Of a DNA stretch of 64,000 nucleotides, positions 1-10,089 are shown one piece after another. A program made the translations under genes and the position numbers. This DNA is from Platanthera guangdongensis. Taxonomy: Eukaryota > Streptophyta > Magnoliopsida > Asparagales > Orchidaceae. The number at the start of each line of letters is the position of its first letter. The stretch's first letter is position 1. Below the pieces are notes generated by a model that was given only the letters and a program-made list of their open reading frames with translations, had not been told where the DNA came from and made no database searches. Location: NCBI GenBank assembly GCA_039583875.1, contig CM077150.1, positions 1 through 64,000 of the forward strand, written 5' to 3'.

Positions 1-830
1 TTTTTGACGACATCCTCATCTATAGCATAAATGAGGAGATCATTATTTCCATCTTACGATCGTCTTGAACTACTCCAAAAGCATCAACTCTTTGCAAAAT
101 TGTCTAAATGTATGTTCCTTACTAACACCGTTGAATTCTTAGGACACGGCATTTCTAATGGTACGGTCTACCCAACGACCACCAATATCTCCGCCAATAC
201 TGAATTCCCTCAACCCAAATCACAGAGGGATATTAGAGCCTTAGGTCTAGCTGGATATTACCGCAAATTTATCAAAAAAATTCGATCATCGCAGCTCCGT
301 TGTCCGATCTATTAAAATCTTCGTCATTCTCTTGGGCTGACCCGGCACAAACTGCATTTATGACACTAAACACCTCTTAACCAACATGCCCATATTAACG
401 TTACCGGATTTTTCTCAACCTTTTTGCATCGAGACCGATGCTTCGGGTATTGGTATTGGGCAGTCTTGCTCCAAAACTCAAAACCAAACGCATATTTTAG
501 CCGCAAGCTCACAAATTTAATGCAACGTAAATCTACTTACGTTCGGGAATTGTTCGCCGTCACTGCCGCCGTGGCCAAATGGCGCCATTACCTCCTCGGT
601 CCACCACTTCATTATTTTCACAGACCATCGCAGCTTGCACAATTTATTGACACAGGACCTCCATACTCCGGAACAGCAGTTATTTCTTTCCAAATTACTT
701 GGGTATGACTACTCAATACAATATAAACCAGGTCGCCAAAAAAGGCCGCCGACTCCCTATCCCGATATCCAGCAGATGTGCCTCCGCGAGCTACTTTGCA
801 CACTCTAACGGCTGTCACTTCTTCTTTGTT
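1..830 (+). pseudogene. chromovirus RT C-terminus and RNase H, broken
   Basis: The first bases encode a degenerate form of the block after the RT active site (DDIL, then a shifted frame). The segment at 31-315 reads KCMFLTNTVEFLGHGIS and GLAGYYRKFI, the usual RT thumb/connection motifs of Ty3/gypsy. From about 424 an RNase H follows: IETDASGIGIG in one frame, then the KLTNLMQRKSTYVRELFAVT region, RHYLLG and FTDH-like residues. Frames change near 315, 400 and 640. No functional enzyme can be made. Confidence 0.85.
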
Positions 831-899
831 AGATGGGCTCCTCCATGATTATCTTACCGACACTTACACTCAACAACTGTTGGCCGACATCCTCAATCA

Positions 900-1780
900 C
901 ACCGCCCCCAGATGGGGAAAAACACGGAGAGTACATTTTTTATAAACATCGTTATACATTCCGGGCAATTCACCGATTAAATCATTAATCATCAAAGAAG
1001 CCCATAATACTTGTTTTGGCGGACATTCTGGGATCGGGGTACTATGCAATAGAATTCAACAACAATTTCATTTCCTAAATCTTAAACCAGAGGTCACCAA
1101 ATTTATTAAAGAATGTTCCATTTGTCAACAAGCCAAACCTACTAATCACTCTCCCTTTGGATTATTACAACCCTTACCCATTCCAACAAAATTATGGTCG
1201 GACATAACATGGATTTTATCACTCATTTACCGAATTCCAATTCATTCACTATAATTTTAGTAGTGGTGGATCGTTTTTCACGGGGCTGCTCACTTTGCCC
1301 CACTTAAAACACCCCTTACCGCCCCCGTGTGGCTGCAGTTTTTGGGGACACCGTAGGAAAATTACATGGAATACCTGAAACAATAATTTCCGACCGAGAC
1401 TCATTTTTTCTTAGTAACTTCTGGACGGATCTTTTCAAAATACAAGGCACACAACTGAAATATAGTTCAGCATACCATCCTCAGACGGATGGATTAACGG
1501 AACGGGTGAATCGTTGCTTACAACAATATTTACGTGTTTTCTCATTCAAAACCCTACCAAATGGTCCTCTTACTTAAGTTCAGCTGAATTTCACTATAAT
1601 ACTTCGTTTAATTCAGCGGCTGGCATGACCCCTTTTGAGGTTATGTTCGGCCGCGCACCTCCTGGGTACTTTCCTACTGTGCAGGTGCCACAAAGTTGGA
1701 AGCCGTGGAGACTACTATGCGGGATCGAGACGAACTTATTCAGACTCTCCGGGATAATTTACACCAAGCACAACAATGAA
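900..1780 (+). pseudogene. chromovirus integrase, broken
   Basis: A zinc-binding H-H-C-C block lies at about 1000-1140 (HNTCFGGHSG ... CSICQQAKP). The DDE core follows: the first Asp in a frame reading MDFITHLPN near 1210-1235, the second in IISDRDSFF near 1385, and the Glu in YHPQTDGLTERVN near 1470-1510. The next frame (1514-1783) carries FHYNTSFNSAAGMTPFEVMFGR, the usual end of the core domain. Frames shift near 1240, 1300 and 1560. In an active element this enzyme inserts the cDNA into the genome. Confidence 0.88.
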
Positions 1781-1889
1781 TGAAAATGCAAGCGGATAAA
1801 CATCGCACAGATAAACAGTTTCAAAAGATGACTGGGTTTTACTACGGTTACACCCATATCGCCAGACCTCCCTCAAACGCCCAGCAACG

Positions 1890-2300
1890 CGAAAACTCTC
1901 TTTGAAATTTTATGGACCATTCCAGATTACAGAACGCATAGGGGACACAGCCAACAAACTTGCTCTGCCTGCAGAATCAAAGATTCATCCGGTGTTTCAC
2001 ATATCTATGCTTAAACCATACTACGGCTCATCCTACACAACAGTTACAGCACTTCCAGCACAAAGCTACAACAACTTTCCAGTACACAGGCCACTGGCAA
2101 TCATATAGCACAAGGAAATCTACAGTAACGGACAACTGAAATTGCAGGCTTTGGTTCAATGGGCAGGGTTGCCTCCCGCCGATAGCACCTGGGAAGACTG
2201 GGATACCTTGGAAGCAGATTTCCGCGAACAGCACTCAACAACCACCTTGGGCGAGCCTGCTTCGGACAGATGGACTTTGGAAGACTACTCAAAAGCGATT
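1890..2300 (+). pseudogene. integrase C-terminus with chromodomain
   Basis: The segment at 1902-2108 reads KFYGPFQITERIGDTANKLALP and HPVFHISMLKPYYG, the standard tail of chromovirus integrase. A frame shift follows, then LVQWAGLPPADSTWEDWD at about 2150-2205, a clear chromodomain core. Chromodomains bind histone marks and steer integration. The LPP..TWEDWD wording fits the Reina/CRM-like side of the chromoviruses better than Tekay, but this is a judgement from memory of the families. Confidence 0.85.
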
Positions 2301-2688
2301 GCCTCGACGGGGACCTACAGGAAAGAAGGAAGAACCATTAGCGTTGGAAAATTCTTACAGGAAAGGCGTTGGTTGAACACAGGGACCGCACAAAACGGCA
2401 TCCGCGCTCTTCCAAGGCGACTTTACTCCAGCTGTTGCATTATCCTTTCACAATGCCAACGCAACCACGGGGTCGGGGTCCGCTGAGCAACCTTCCAGCC
2501 TTGCCACGTTTCGGCGGTCCTGCCAGCATCTTCAACTTCAAGCAGCTGGCCCCGCTAGTTATGGATGCCTCGCTCCAGCAGATTGCGCCGTCGTCAAACC
2601 GCCCCTCCCAATCTCCGGGTTAGGGTTCCATGAGCCCCGGATATAGAACCCAGCAATGAGGACATTGCTTTTAAAGGCGGCGACATTT

Positions 2689-2906
2689 TGTTACAGCCGT
2701 CCGATGGAGCTGTAAGATCGAATGGAGATGATGAATCCGCCATCTTCCCTCTTTAAGTGAACGTTATTATGTTACCGTTAATTGGGGTTATATAAAATGT
2801 AACTTTTCCCTGTAATGATAATTAAGGAGGTATTAATAAAGTTCTTCTTCTCTTCCTGCTGCGTCTTCTTCCTTTCCCCCTTTTCCTCTGTTCTTTCCTG
2901 CCAACA
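2689..2906 (+). repeat. putative 3' LTR of the 1-2906 chromovirus
   Basis: The purine-rich tract aaaggcggcgaca just upstream of position 2689 is followed by tgttacagcc, and a terminal ccaaca is found at 2901-2906, giving the usual TG...CA ends and a length of 218 bp. Inside are a TATA box (2789-2797) and an AATAAA signal (2835-2840) at sensible spacing. The 3' boundary is inferred from the CA end alone because the 5' LTR is not in the window. Confidence 0.6.
2789..2797 (+). promoter_or_regulatory. LTR TATA box
   Basis: tatataaaa lies about 100 bp inside the putative LTR and 38 bp before an AATAAA signal, the arrangement of a compact U3-R promoter. Confidence 0.5.
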
Positions 2907-4415
2907 ATGGTTTCTTTTGTTACTTACGAACTCGCCTAATCCATCCCCCTTTCACCGACATTAGTGCACACAGATAAAATCAAAAGTGCACAACATATAA
3001 AAGTAAATATGAACCCCAGTCACAGATCTGAAGCCACTAATGTAAAGTGCCGAATGTGAATAAACCTCCATCTCAAGACTCTGAAGAGCAAGAATATGAA
3101 CAGAGATTTGAAGGTAGCATTCCTGGTCAAAACAGAGGTTGAAGCCGGCGTCAGAGAAGCATTGTAGGCTGCTACGTAGAGGATGCTGCGATGGAGGGGC
3201 ATCAGAGACGGCGAAGTGACCGTGATGGAGAGGTGGTTGCGGCAGAGAGGCGGCTGAGACTGAGAGGTGGCAGTGCTCCAAAGATTTTGAGAGCTGTTTA
3301 GGAAAGAATGGACTTCATTTTGAAAACAAAATCGATGCCCAGAAAAATCTTGAAAGTTTCATTTCTCAATCTAAGGCTATAATGGTACAAATGCAGCGAG
3401 TATCTCTAAAATAAAATTCAATGATGATGCATTTTAAAACTACAGTCTTTTGCAGGAAATAAGATCTCCAACACGCAATCCAGCTTCAAGAAATTTGCAG
3501 AAAATGATTAAAAAGGGAAAAACATACAGTTAAAATGCAATCTCAAGGATCCAGTTAAAAGAAGGCAAAACATTTACAATATGTTGGCTGCGGAAGTGGA
3601 GCAATGACGAATGGAACAGTTCTTGAAGAATGGTGAAGGCATGATGATTTCCTGCAGCACTAAGCCAAGAACCACTTCACCGCAAATGAAAGTTGGAGGG
3701 AGAAATGTCTAGCTCCGGAGACATGATTTCGCCATCGTGCTGGGATCGACCTTGAATAGGTCTGCACGAAGTAATAAAAACACTCAAAATAGAAATAAAC
3801 TGGAGGAGGCAGTTGCGATGGCAGGTAATAACTGGTAGGAGAACTCCTTTGCTAGCTGCAAATAAAAAGGAGTGCTGCTGGAGCTTTTAATGGCAGGTCG
3901 GTAAAGAATTCGGTATATAACGAAGTAATAAAACCGTAGCCCTAGTTGATACCAGTGATGATTAAGAGATTATGGCAGTGTACTCCATGGAGGTAATGGT
4001 TATGGAGAAGAAGGGCGATCAAACCTTTACTTGAAGCGATGACAAATGAGGAAGAAGATATTCATTGATTCTGGCGGAGTGGAAAAGTAGGTGTGCTTCA
4101 GTCGGCTGAGAATGGAGAAGTAAAAGGTGGTGTGGGAAGTGATAATACCTTCGCCGGGAAAATATTAACCGGTATAGCTTCGGACGCCGACGTCGTGGGT
4201 CTGGATCAAGGTTCGGGAGGGGTATAGCTTCGGACGCCAACGTCGATGCCCTGGAAGATCGCACGCTTGTTTGCGGAAAGAAGTAGCGAGTCGTTCATTT
4301 TTGTGAGTCGGTTAAGCTGTATTCATGATTTCAATTAAAGGAGAATTGGGCTAAGATCGAAGAAGTGGATTTTAGGAGATGATCAAAATTAAAGTTTTTT
4401 TGGGATTGCGGGGCA
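2907..4415. other. no assignable gene; TE-like remnant
   Basis: I see no coherent coding frame and no protein motif on either strand. The stretch alternates A-rich and GC-rich segments. A 25-bp unit, ggtatagcttcggacgcc plus flanks, occurs twice (about 4171-4196 and 4220-4245). The base composition resembles LTR or UTR sequence, but no boundary could be fixed. Confidence 0.4.
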
Positions 4416-5551
4416 TAGAGCTGTTAAGGTTCCGATTCGGTTCCGATTTCACGAAAATTTTGAACCGAACCGCTAAGGTAACGGTTCTTCAAATTAGAAC
4501 CAAACCTTATTTGGATTATCCGGTTCCGGTTCTGGTTCTGGTTCCAACATAACTTTTGGAACCGTCATGTCAACGGTTTCGGTTACGGTTCAACAAGAAC
4601 CAAAACCAAACTGTCCACTAATGGTTCGTTCGGTTATATGCGATTCGGTCTGGTTCCAATCGGTTCTAACCAGGACCAAAACAAATTTGACGGAATGAAT
4701 GAAGGAGGTCAAAAATAAAATACCGGAGAGAAAAAATAAATGTGTTTGTTTTTTTTTTGCAAGAGGGACTTCGAAGTTCTGAGACCTAACGCATGAAGTT
4801 TACGCTATACCAAGGATGAGTACTTTTTGTACAATATATTAAGAATTTTGATTTATTTCTCTTAAAATCTTATTTTACAATTAAAATTTTGTTTGAATGA
4901 TATATTATTTAATTTAATTTAACTAATTTATCAACTACAATTAAATTTATTTTTTATGATTAATATTAAATAATCATTATATACCCTCTATATTTTAAAA
5001 ACAAAATATTTCAAATAAATATGTAAGTAAACTTGAAAGTGCATTATATAACTGTATAAAAACCGAAATCACACCGTAAAAACCGACTCCAAACCACACT
5101 GCACGTTTTTGGTGTAGTGTGATTATGTTCAATTCAAAACTGTCTTCCATTTGGTGCGATTGCGGTCATTTTCACATTTAATAGTAAATATAGATGTTAT
5201 ATATAGATTATAAAAAGTAACAATATTATAATAATATTTATAATAAAAAAAATTATACTAATAATAATAATAAACGGGTCGCGGTTCGGTTCTGCTTCGG
5301 TCCGGTTCAGATCAGATGTAACACTCCAAAAAGGAGTCAGGAGGCGTTTGACGAGTCGAGCAGGCGTTCGACGAATGTTGCGCTTCCGGTTCCGATTCCG
5401 ATCTGGATAATAAAATGAAATAATCACATCCGGACCAATGTTATTTACGGTTCTAATGTTCAAACCAGAACCCGAATAATTCACCAACGGTTCGGTCTGG
5501 TTCTTTGCGGTTCCAGTTCGGTTTACGGTTTTCGGTTTTAAGTGACGGTTC
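4416..5551. mobile_element. non-autonomous hAT-like element with GGTTC-rich ends
   Basis: Both ends are packed with variants of ggttcggtt/gaaccgaacc (4430-4680 and 5275-5550), the subterminal repeat style of plant hAT elements. The left end reads tagagctgttaagg; the right end read backwards is tagaaccgtcactt, a weak inverted repeat (8 of the first 12 positions match, three of the four mismatches being transitions). Flanks gcggggca (left) and gacgtgca (right) match at 5 of 8 positions, a poor target-site duplication. The AT-rich middle has no transposase. The right end coincides with the start of the next element. Confidence 0.5.
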
Positions 5552-6150
5552 TAGACGTGCACAAAAAAAACGGTTTTAATCGGTCCAGTTAGAACCGGCT
5601 TTGTTAGAACCGGCTAGAGATCTGTCCCGGTTAGAACCAGTCCAGGGGGCCAAGGGGTCCCCTTTTTTCATCAAAGACTGGTCCCGGAACGGGATTGGTA
5701 AATAATTTGTCTCGTTATTAAATGTATAAAGAGCTGTTTTAATGTTGTCAGCCTGTCACTTTAAAGAGTCGAACCGCTCTAAAACTTTTTTTAATTAAAT
5801 ATATTTTGCTCTTTAAAAAACTAAAATATATTTAAAATCTATAAATATCTTCTGCCCCGCTCCCTCATTCCCTCTCTCCCTCTCAAATTTGCTCGAATCA
5901 AAATGGCTTTCTCTTCATCCATGTCGGCGTCCTCCTACGCGTTTATCGCGCATGAGATAGTCGAGCACCACCACAAAGCGTTAGTATGGGAGAACTTTGA
6001 TAAAGTGCGGATGGACGACAAAATTAAGGCGAACTGCAAACTTTGCGGGAAGCTAATGGTCGTTGGCAACAACACAACACTCATCCGACATGTAAAATCT
6101 TGTATTTCTAAACAAGTCTCAGAGTCTACCCAAGCTCAAATTTCGGTGAG
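5552..6150 (+). mobile_element. left end of an Ac-like hAT element
   Basis: The start tagacgtgcacaaa resembles the left end of the complete hAT at 36728 (cagtcatgtacaaaa). It is followed by repeated aaccgg subterminal motifs and, about 350 bp in, by a BED zinc-finger exon homologous to that element's exon. Beyond about 6150 the sequence becomes unrelated (LTR-like with tandem repeats), so the transposase body and right end are missing. Confidence 0.65.
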
Positions 6151-6196
6151 ATCAGAAATATCTAAGGAGATGTCTATTCGCAGACCATTCAGCTAG
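5903..6196 (+). pseudogene. BED zinc-finger N-terminus of a hAT transposase
   Basis: The ORF begins with a serine-rich segment and then VWENFDKVRMDDKIKANC, followed by CKLCGK and IRHVKSC, a C-x2-C...H-x4-C-type BED finger that binds transposon ends. It is closely similar to the finger at 37424-37672 (VWEHFDKV..CKLCSK..LSRHLKSC), including the segment that follows (QAQIS). Homology stops about 50 residues after the finger; the last ~16 codons of the ORF are already in different sequence. The catalytic and dimerisation domains are absent. Confidence 0.8.
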
Positions 6197-6375
6197 TATG
6201 AGCGAGTAACCATTGTAAACTGCGAGTATGAGCGAATATCCCTTGTAACTCGCAAGTATAGGCGAGTACCCCTTGTAACTCGTGTGTATGGGCGAGTATC
6301 CCTTGTAACTCGCGGGTATGAGCGAGTATCCCTTGTAACTTGCGAGTATGAGAGAGTACAGACGAGTAACCATAC
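6197..6375. repeat. 30-bp tandem repeat, about six copies
   Basis: The unit (g)agtatgagcgagtatccc plus ttgtaactcgc repeats with a 30-bp period at 6197, 6227, 6257, 6287, 6317 and partly 6347. Copies differ by 1-5 bases. Because the period is a multiple of three, long open frames across it are artefacts. It probably lies in the U3 of the LTR fragment that follows. Confidence 0.9.
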
Positions 6376-6379
6376 CCCT

Positions 6380-6590
6380 TCTTAGGATTTTTCTGTAAAT
6401 AGACCTTCGGGGTACCGGGAATAACATGTTGAGATCCCCCCAAGTTCCAAACTCGTCAAGTTCGTGTCTTTCTCGTAACTCGCTTAGCCTTTTGGTTGTG
6501 GATGGGAAGTTTCTCCAAACTTCTGGGTACATGGTGGGACCTCCCTGCTGAGGCACCTGAAGTGTGCATGTAGATTTTTCTCTCTCTTGC
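6380..6590 (+). repeat. LTR fragment related to the Tat-element LTRs
   Basis: The segment cttagccttttggttgtgg ... ttctgggtacatggtgggacc ... ctgctgag aligns by eye with the R/U5 part of the LTRs at 12694-13435 and 26767-27508 (ctttggctaagg ... ggtgtgtggtgggtcc ... gccgag). No boundaries or target-site duplication were found, so it may be a truncated or solo LTR of a related family. Confidence 0.5.
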
Positions 6591-6679
6591 TCTAGTCATT
6601 TGAATTGAGACGTTCGATTGCAGAATTAGTAACCTTAGGCTACAATTAGATTTGGACATTTAATGTTAGGATTTTCCTG

Positions 6680-6845
6680 ACTTTAACACCAAGTGTAAGC
6701 ACATACCTTGTAACTGAACTTGTGTCATCCACATTTGCGATATAATTGGAGTTTGAGTATCCAACAACAAGATAATCAGTGTTGCCACCATAAATAAGGC
6801 CAACATTTTATTTCTCTTTGAGCTGTCGAAGAATGTGCTTCTGAT
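6680..6845 (-). pseudogene. Ty1/copia RNase H relic
   Basis: On the minus strand this short stretch reads KHILRQLKEK, then after a stop GLIYGGNTDYLVVGYSNSNY and VDDTSSVTRYVLTLG. These are the block following RT and the start of RNase H in plant copia polyproteins (the Y-x-D-x-D-W region, with the acidic residues changed to Asn). Nothing coherent is left on either side, so this is an isolated fragment. Confidence 0.8.
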
Positions 6846-6956
6846 GTAAACTCAAATTATGGTTTCAAAAATTAAATGTTTTTAAGCAAAATATCATGTA
6901 TTTGTTATAAAATAAAATTAGGGTTTTGAAAAATATGTTTAATTTTAATTTTGAAA

Positions 6957-7987
6957 GGGGGTCCAAAATCGAAGCTTTCACGTACGAAGCACCCTCGACA
7001 ATGAATTTCACTAAACTGTTAATCGTTATTCGAAGGTAATTCCTCGAGCGGTTACCGAACAGAATCCAAGTGAAATTCCACGCAACCACAATCACAATCC
7101 ACAAGTAATAATTTATGTAATAAAAAAAAATAAGCGGTAACAAGAATGTTCGAGGCAAGCTCGTAATAAATTAATTGGAACGCATAAAATTAAGCCAATA
7201 ATTAGTAGCAGAGGAGATGAAAATTACCCAGGTGCTTGAACCAGTCCAATCCCAGTCAGTACACCTAAGGAGGCCCATTGAGAAGGCCGAAGGATTTTAG
7301 AACTAGACTGAGTGAAGGGTGTGGCTTCGATGGAACTTGACTTCAACTGGAGGCCTGAGCGGAAGGTGTCAGGCTGGTACGTTAACCACGACCGATTGAC
7401 GGAGGAGTCGTGTCGGGTCAAGACAATCGGGAAGTTCAGACAACCGCCAGGTTAACGACGACGGACGTGAACTAGAAGACTTCAGAGGAACTAAACGGTG
7501 CCGATTCGGAGGGACGACATTGAGAGCGGCGTCTCCCTTCGGCCGGTAGTCGAGAAACCAACGAACGTTTGGCAGCAAATGGTTGTGCGGAATAGAGAGG
7601 AGGCGGGTTGAATTTTTCTATAGGGAGGAGACTTTCGTCCCTATTTTACCGACTCCCTTTCTTCTTCCAGGCAGTGTTCTTAAGAGAAATCCCTTTTTTA
7701 ACCAATGTACTATTTGATTATAATCAGCCAAATAACTGTCCACATTTAAATCTTTTTCGTATTTTTGTCTTTTGAATTTGAATTTTTCTATTTTATTTTA
7801 TAAGCTATCTAATTATAAGCTTGTCTTTAATCCTAGCTAACAAAATTATCGGACCTTTTATTTAGGGTTGTTGTAGGCCAGCCAGTTTTTCTCTAGTCAA
7901 GAGAATCAGACCGTCTTAACTCGAAGTTGGACGGGGCGTGCAAACAGTCAATAAAATATAGTAGCAAATGACAAAAGGTTTTTTTTA
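6957..7987. repeat. direct repeat copy 1 (about 1.03 kb)
   Basis: From ggtccaaaatcgaagctttc to caaaaggtttttttt this segment matches 8997-10089 along its whole length, with numerous substitutions and small indels. It contains no protein motif. The copies could be the LTRs of a non-autonomous element, but they lack TG...CA ends and I see no primer-binding site, so I call them only a direct-repeat pair. Confidence 0.85.
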
Positions 7988-7993
7988 CGTGGA

Positions 7994-8690
7994 AACCTCG
8001 AGAAGGGTGAAAAATCATGTGGTTGGATCTGTGTCAGGCCAAAATCCACGATTTTGTTTGAGTTTACAAGTGTTGAGATAATTCTCTGGAGGGTGACATA
8101 CCACCTATCCATTACAATTGCAGAATGTGAAAACAACAGAGAAAAAACTAAGTCCTTGAAGTCTAGGTGGAACCGTGTAAAATCCCCCTTCTCGATAATT
8201 GAGCACAGCCGAGGAGAGATTTTATACCCAGAACCGTCATTTTACGGTGACACCAACATACTGTCGCCACCACAAGATGCTGATTTTGCCGGCAAGTATG
8301 ATCATATCGCAAGATCAGCAAGAAATTAGTAGATTATATAGGGTGAAAAATCACGTGGTCGGATCTGTGTCGGGCCAAAATCCACGTTTTCATTTGAGTT
8401 TACAAGTGTTGAGATAATTCTCCGGAGGGTGACATACCACCTCTCATTACAAGTGCAGAATATGAAAACAACAGAAAAAAAAACTAACTCCTTGGAGTCT
8501 GGGTGGAACTGTGTAAAATCCCCCCCCCCTGATAATTGAACACAGCTGATGAGAGATTTTATGCCCAGAACCGTCGTTTTACGGTGACACCAACATACTG
8601 GTTAGTCATCACCACAAAATACTGATTTTGCCGGCAAGTATGATCATATCACAAGGTCAGCAAGAAGTGAGTAGATTATATAAATCAGTC
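7994..8690. repeat. tandem duplication of a ~340-bp unit
   Basis: The unit gggtgaaaaatcatgtggtt ... gtagattatata occurs at about 7995-8341 and again at about 8340-8686, head to tail. Copies share internal landmarks (ccaaaatccacg, ggagggtgacataccacc, tgccggcaagtatgatcata). The array sits exactly between the two ~1-kb direct repeats. Confidence 0.85.
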
Positions 8691-8691
8691 C

Positions 8692-8707
8692 ACACATACA
8701 CACACGC

Positions 8708-8793
<86 letters not shown>
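8692..8793. repeat. (AC)n(AT)n microsatellite
   Basis: A compound dinucleotide run: acac with interspersed acgc, then a pure at run up to about 8793. Open frames across it on both strands are meaningless. Confidence 0.97.
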
Positions 8794-8795
<2 letters not shown>

Positions 8796-8996
8796 AAAGA
8801 AGGTAGCCCACAATGTGAATCAAAATGAAAGAGTGATAAGAGCTTATGTCTGGGCATGTTGAAGCCGGGAAAATTCATATTCCAAAATTCGGATCAGTGC
8901 AGCCTAAGATTACTGGTCTAGTGGCCAGACTCGACGGCTAAATGGGTTAGAATACTAAAATAGGGGCAACAAAAAGGACCCCAAGTGCTGCGATAG

Positions 8997-10089
8997 GGAG
9001 GTCCAAAATCGAAGCTTTCACGTATGAAACACCCTCGACGATGAATTTCACTAAACCGCTAATCGTTATTCAAAGGTAATTCCTCGAGCGGTTACCGAAC
9101 TGAATCCAAGTGAAGTCCAAACAATCACAATCACAATCCACAAGTAATAATTTACGGAATAAAAAAACGAGGGTAACAAGAACGTTCGAGGCAAGCTCAT
9201 AATTAATTAATTGGAACGCATAAAATTAAGCTAATATGAGTAGCAGAGAGGAGATGAAAATTACCCAGGTGCTTGAACAAGTCCAATCCCAGTCAGTACA
9301 CCTGAGGAGGCCCGTTGAGAAGGCTGAAGGCTTCTAGAACTGGACTAAGTGAAGGGTGCAGCTTCGATAGGAACTTGACTTCAACCGGAGGCCTGAGCGG
9401 AAGTTTTCAGGCTGGTACATTAACCACGACTGAATTGACGGAGGAGTCGTGTCGGGGTCAATGCCAATAGGGAAGTTGTCAGACAACCGCTAGGTTAACG
9501 ACGATGGACGTGAACAAGAAGACTTCAGAGACACTAAACAGTGCCGACTTCGGAGGGACGACATGTGAGAGCGGCGACTCCCTCCGGCCGGTAGTCGAGA
9601 AACCAACGAACGTCAGTAGCAGCAAATCTTGGTGGTGCGGAATAGAAAGGAGGCGGGTTACACAGTTGTGGTCGACTATAATATAGGGACGAGACTTTTG
9701 TCCCTCTTTATTCACTGACTCCCTTTTCTTCTTCCAGGCTGTGTTTTTAATAGAGAAATCTTCTTCCTTTTTTAACCAATGTCCATGTATTCGATTTCAC
9801 ATATATCAGTTTCCAAATAACTCAGGTTTTCATGTAATCCTCTAAATCTTTTTCGTAGATTTTTGTCTTTTGAATTTAAATTTTCCTCTAATTTATTTTA
9901 TAAGTCCCTAACTAATTATAAGCTTGTCTTTATCATCCTAGCTAACAAAATTATGGGACCTTTTACTTAGGGTTGTTGCAGGCCAGCTAGTTTTTCTCTA
10001 GTCAGGAGAATCAGACCGTCTTAACTCGAAGTTGGACGGGGCGTGCAAATAGTCAATAAAATAGTAGCAAATGGCAAAAGTTTTTTTTT
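8997..10089. repeat. direct repeat copy 2 (about 1.09 kb)
   Basis: Partner of 6957-7987, same orientation. It is longer because of small insertions (for example around 9470-9500 and 9780-9850). Read on the minus strand, ctatattatag near 9680 could be a TATA-like element, which would fit a minus-oriented LTR, but the ends are not canonical. Confidence 0.85.

Larger units (their letters stand above)
1..2906 (+). mobile_element. 3' part of a decayed Ty3/gypsy chromovirus
   Basis: Seen in order on the + strand: the end of reverse transcriptase, RNase H, integrase, a chromodomain, a purine-rich tract and a short LTR. This order (pol ending in a chromodomain) defines the chromovirus branch of Ty3/gypsy. 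The reading frame changes several times and stops interrupt it, so no intact polyprotein remains. The 5' part lies outside the window, so its 5' LTR and target-site duplication cannot be checked. Confidence 0.9.

Noticed and set aside
6152..6556. 134-aa minus-strand frame with SLILASYKGY repeats
   Set aside because: Translation of the 30-bp tandem repeat and an LTR fragment.
8628..8878. Frames with HTHTHTH and IYIYIY runs
   Set aside because: Microsatellite translation.
6957..10089. Calling the direct repeats true LTRs
   Set aside because: No TG...CA ends, no primer-binding site or purine tract, no target-site duplication found.
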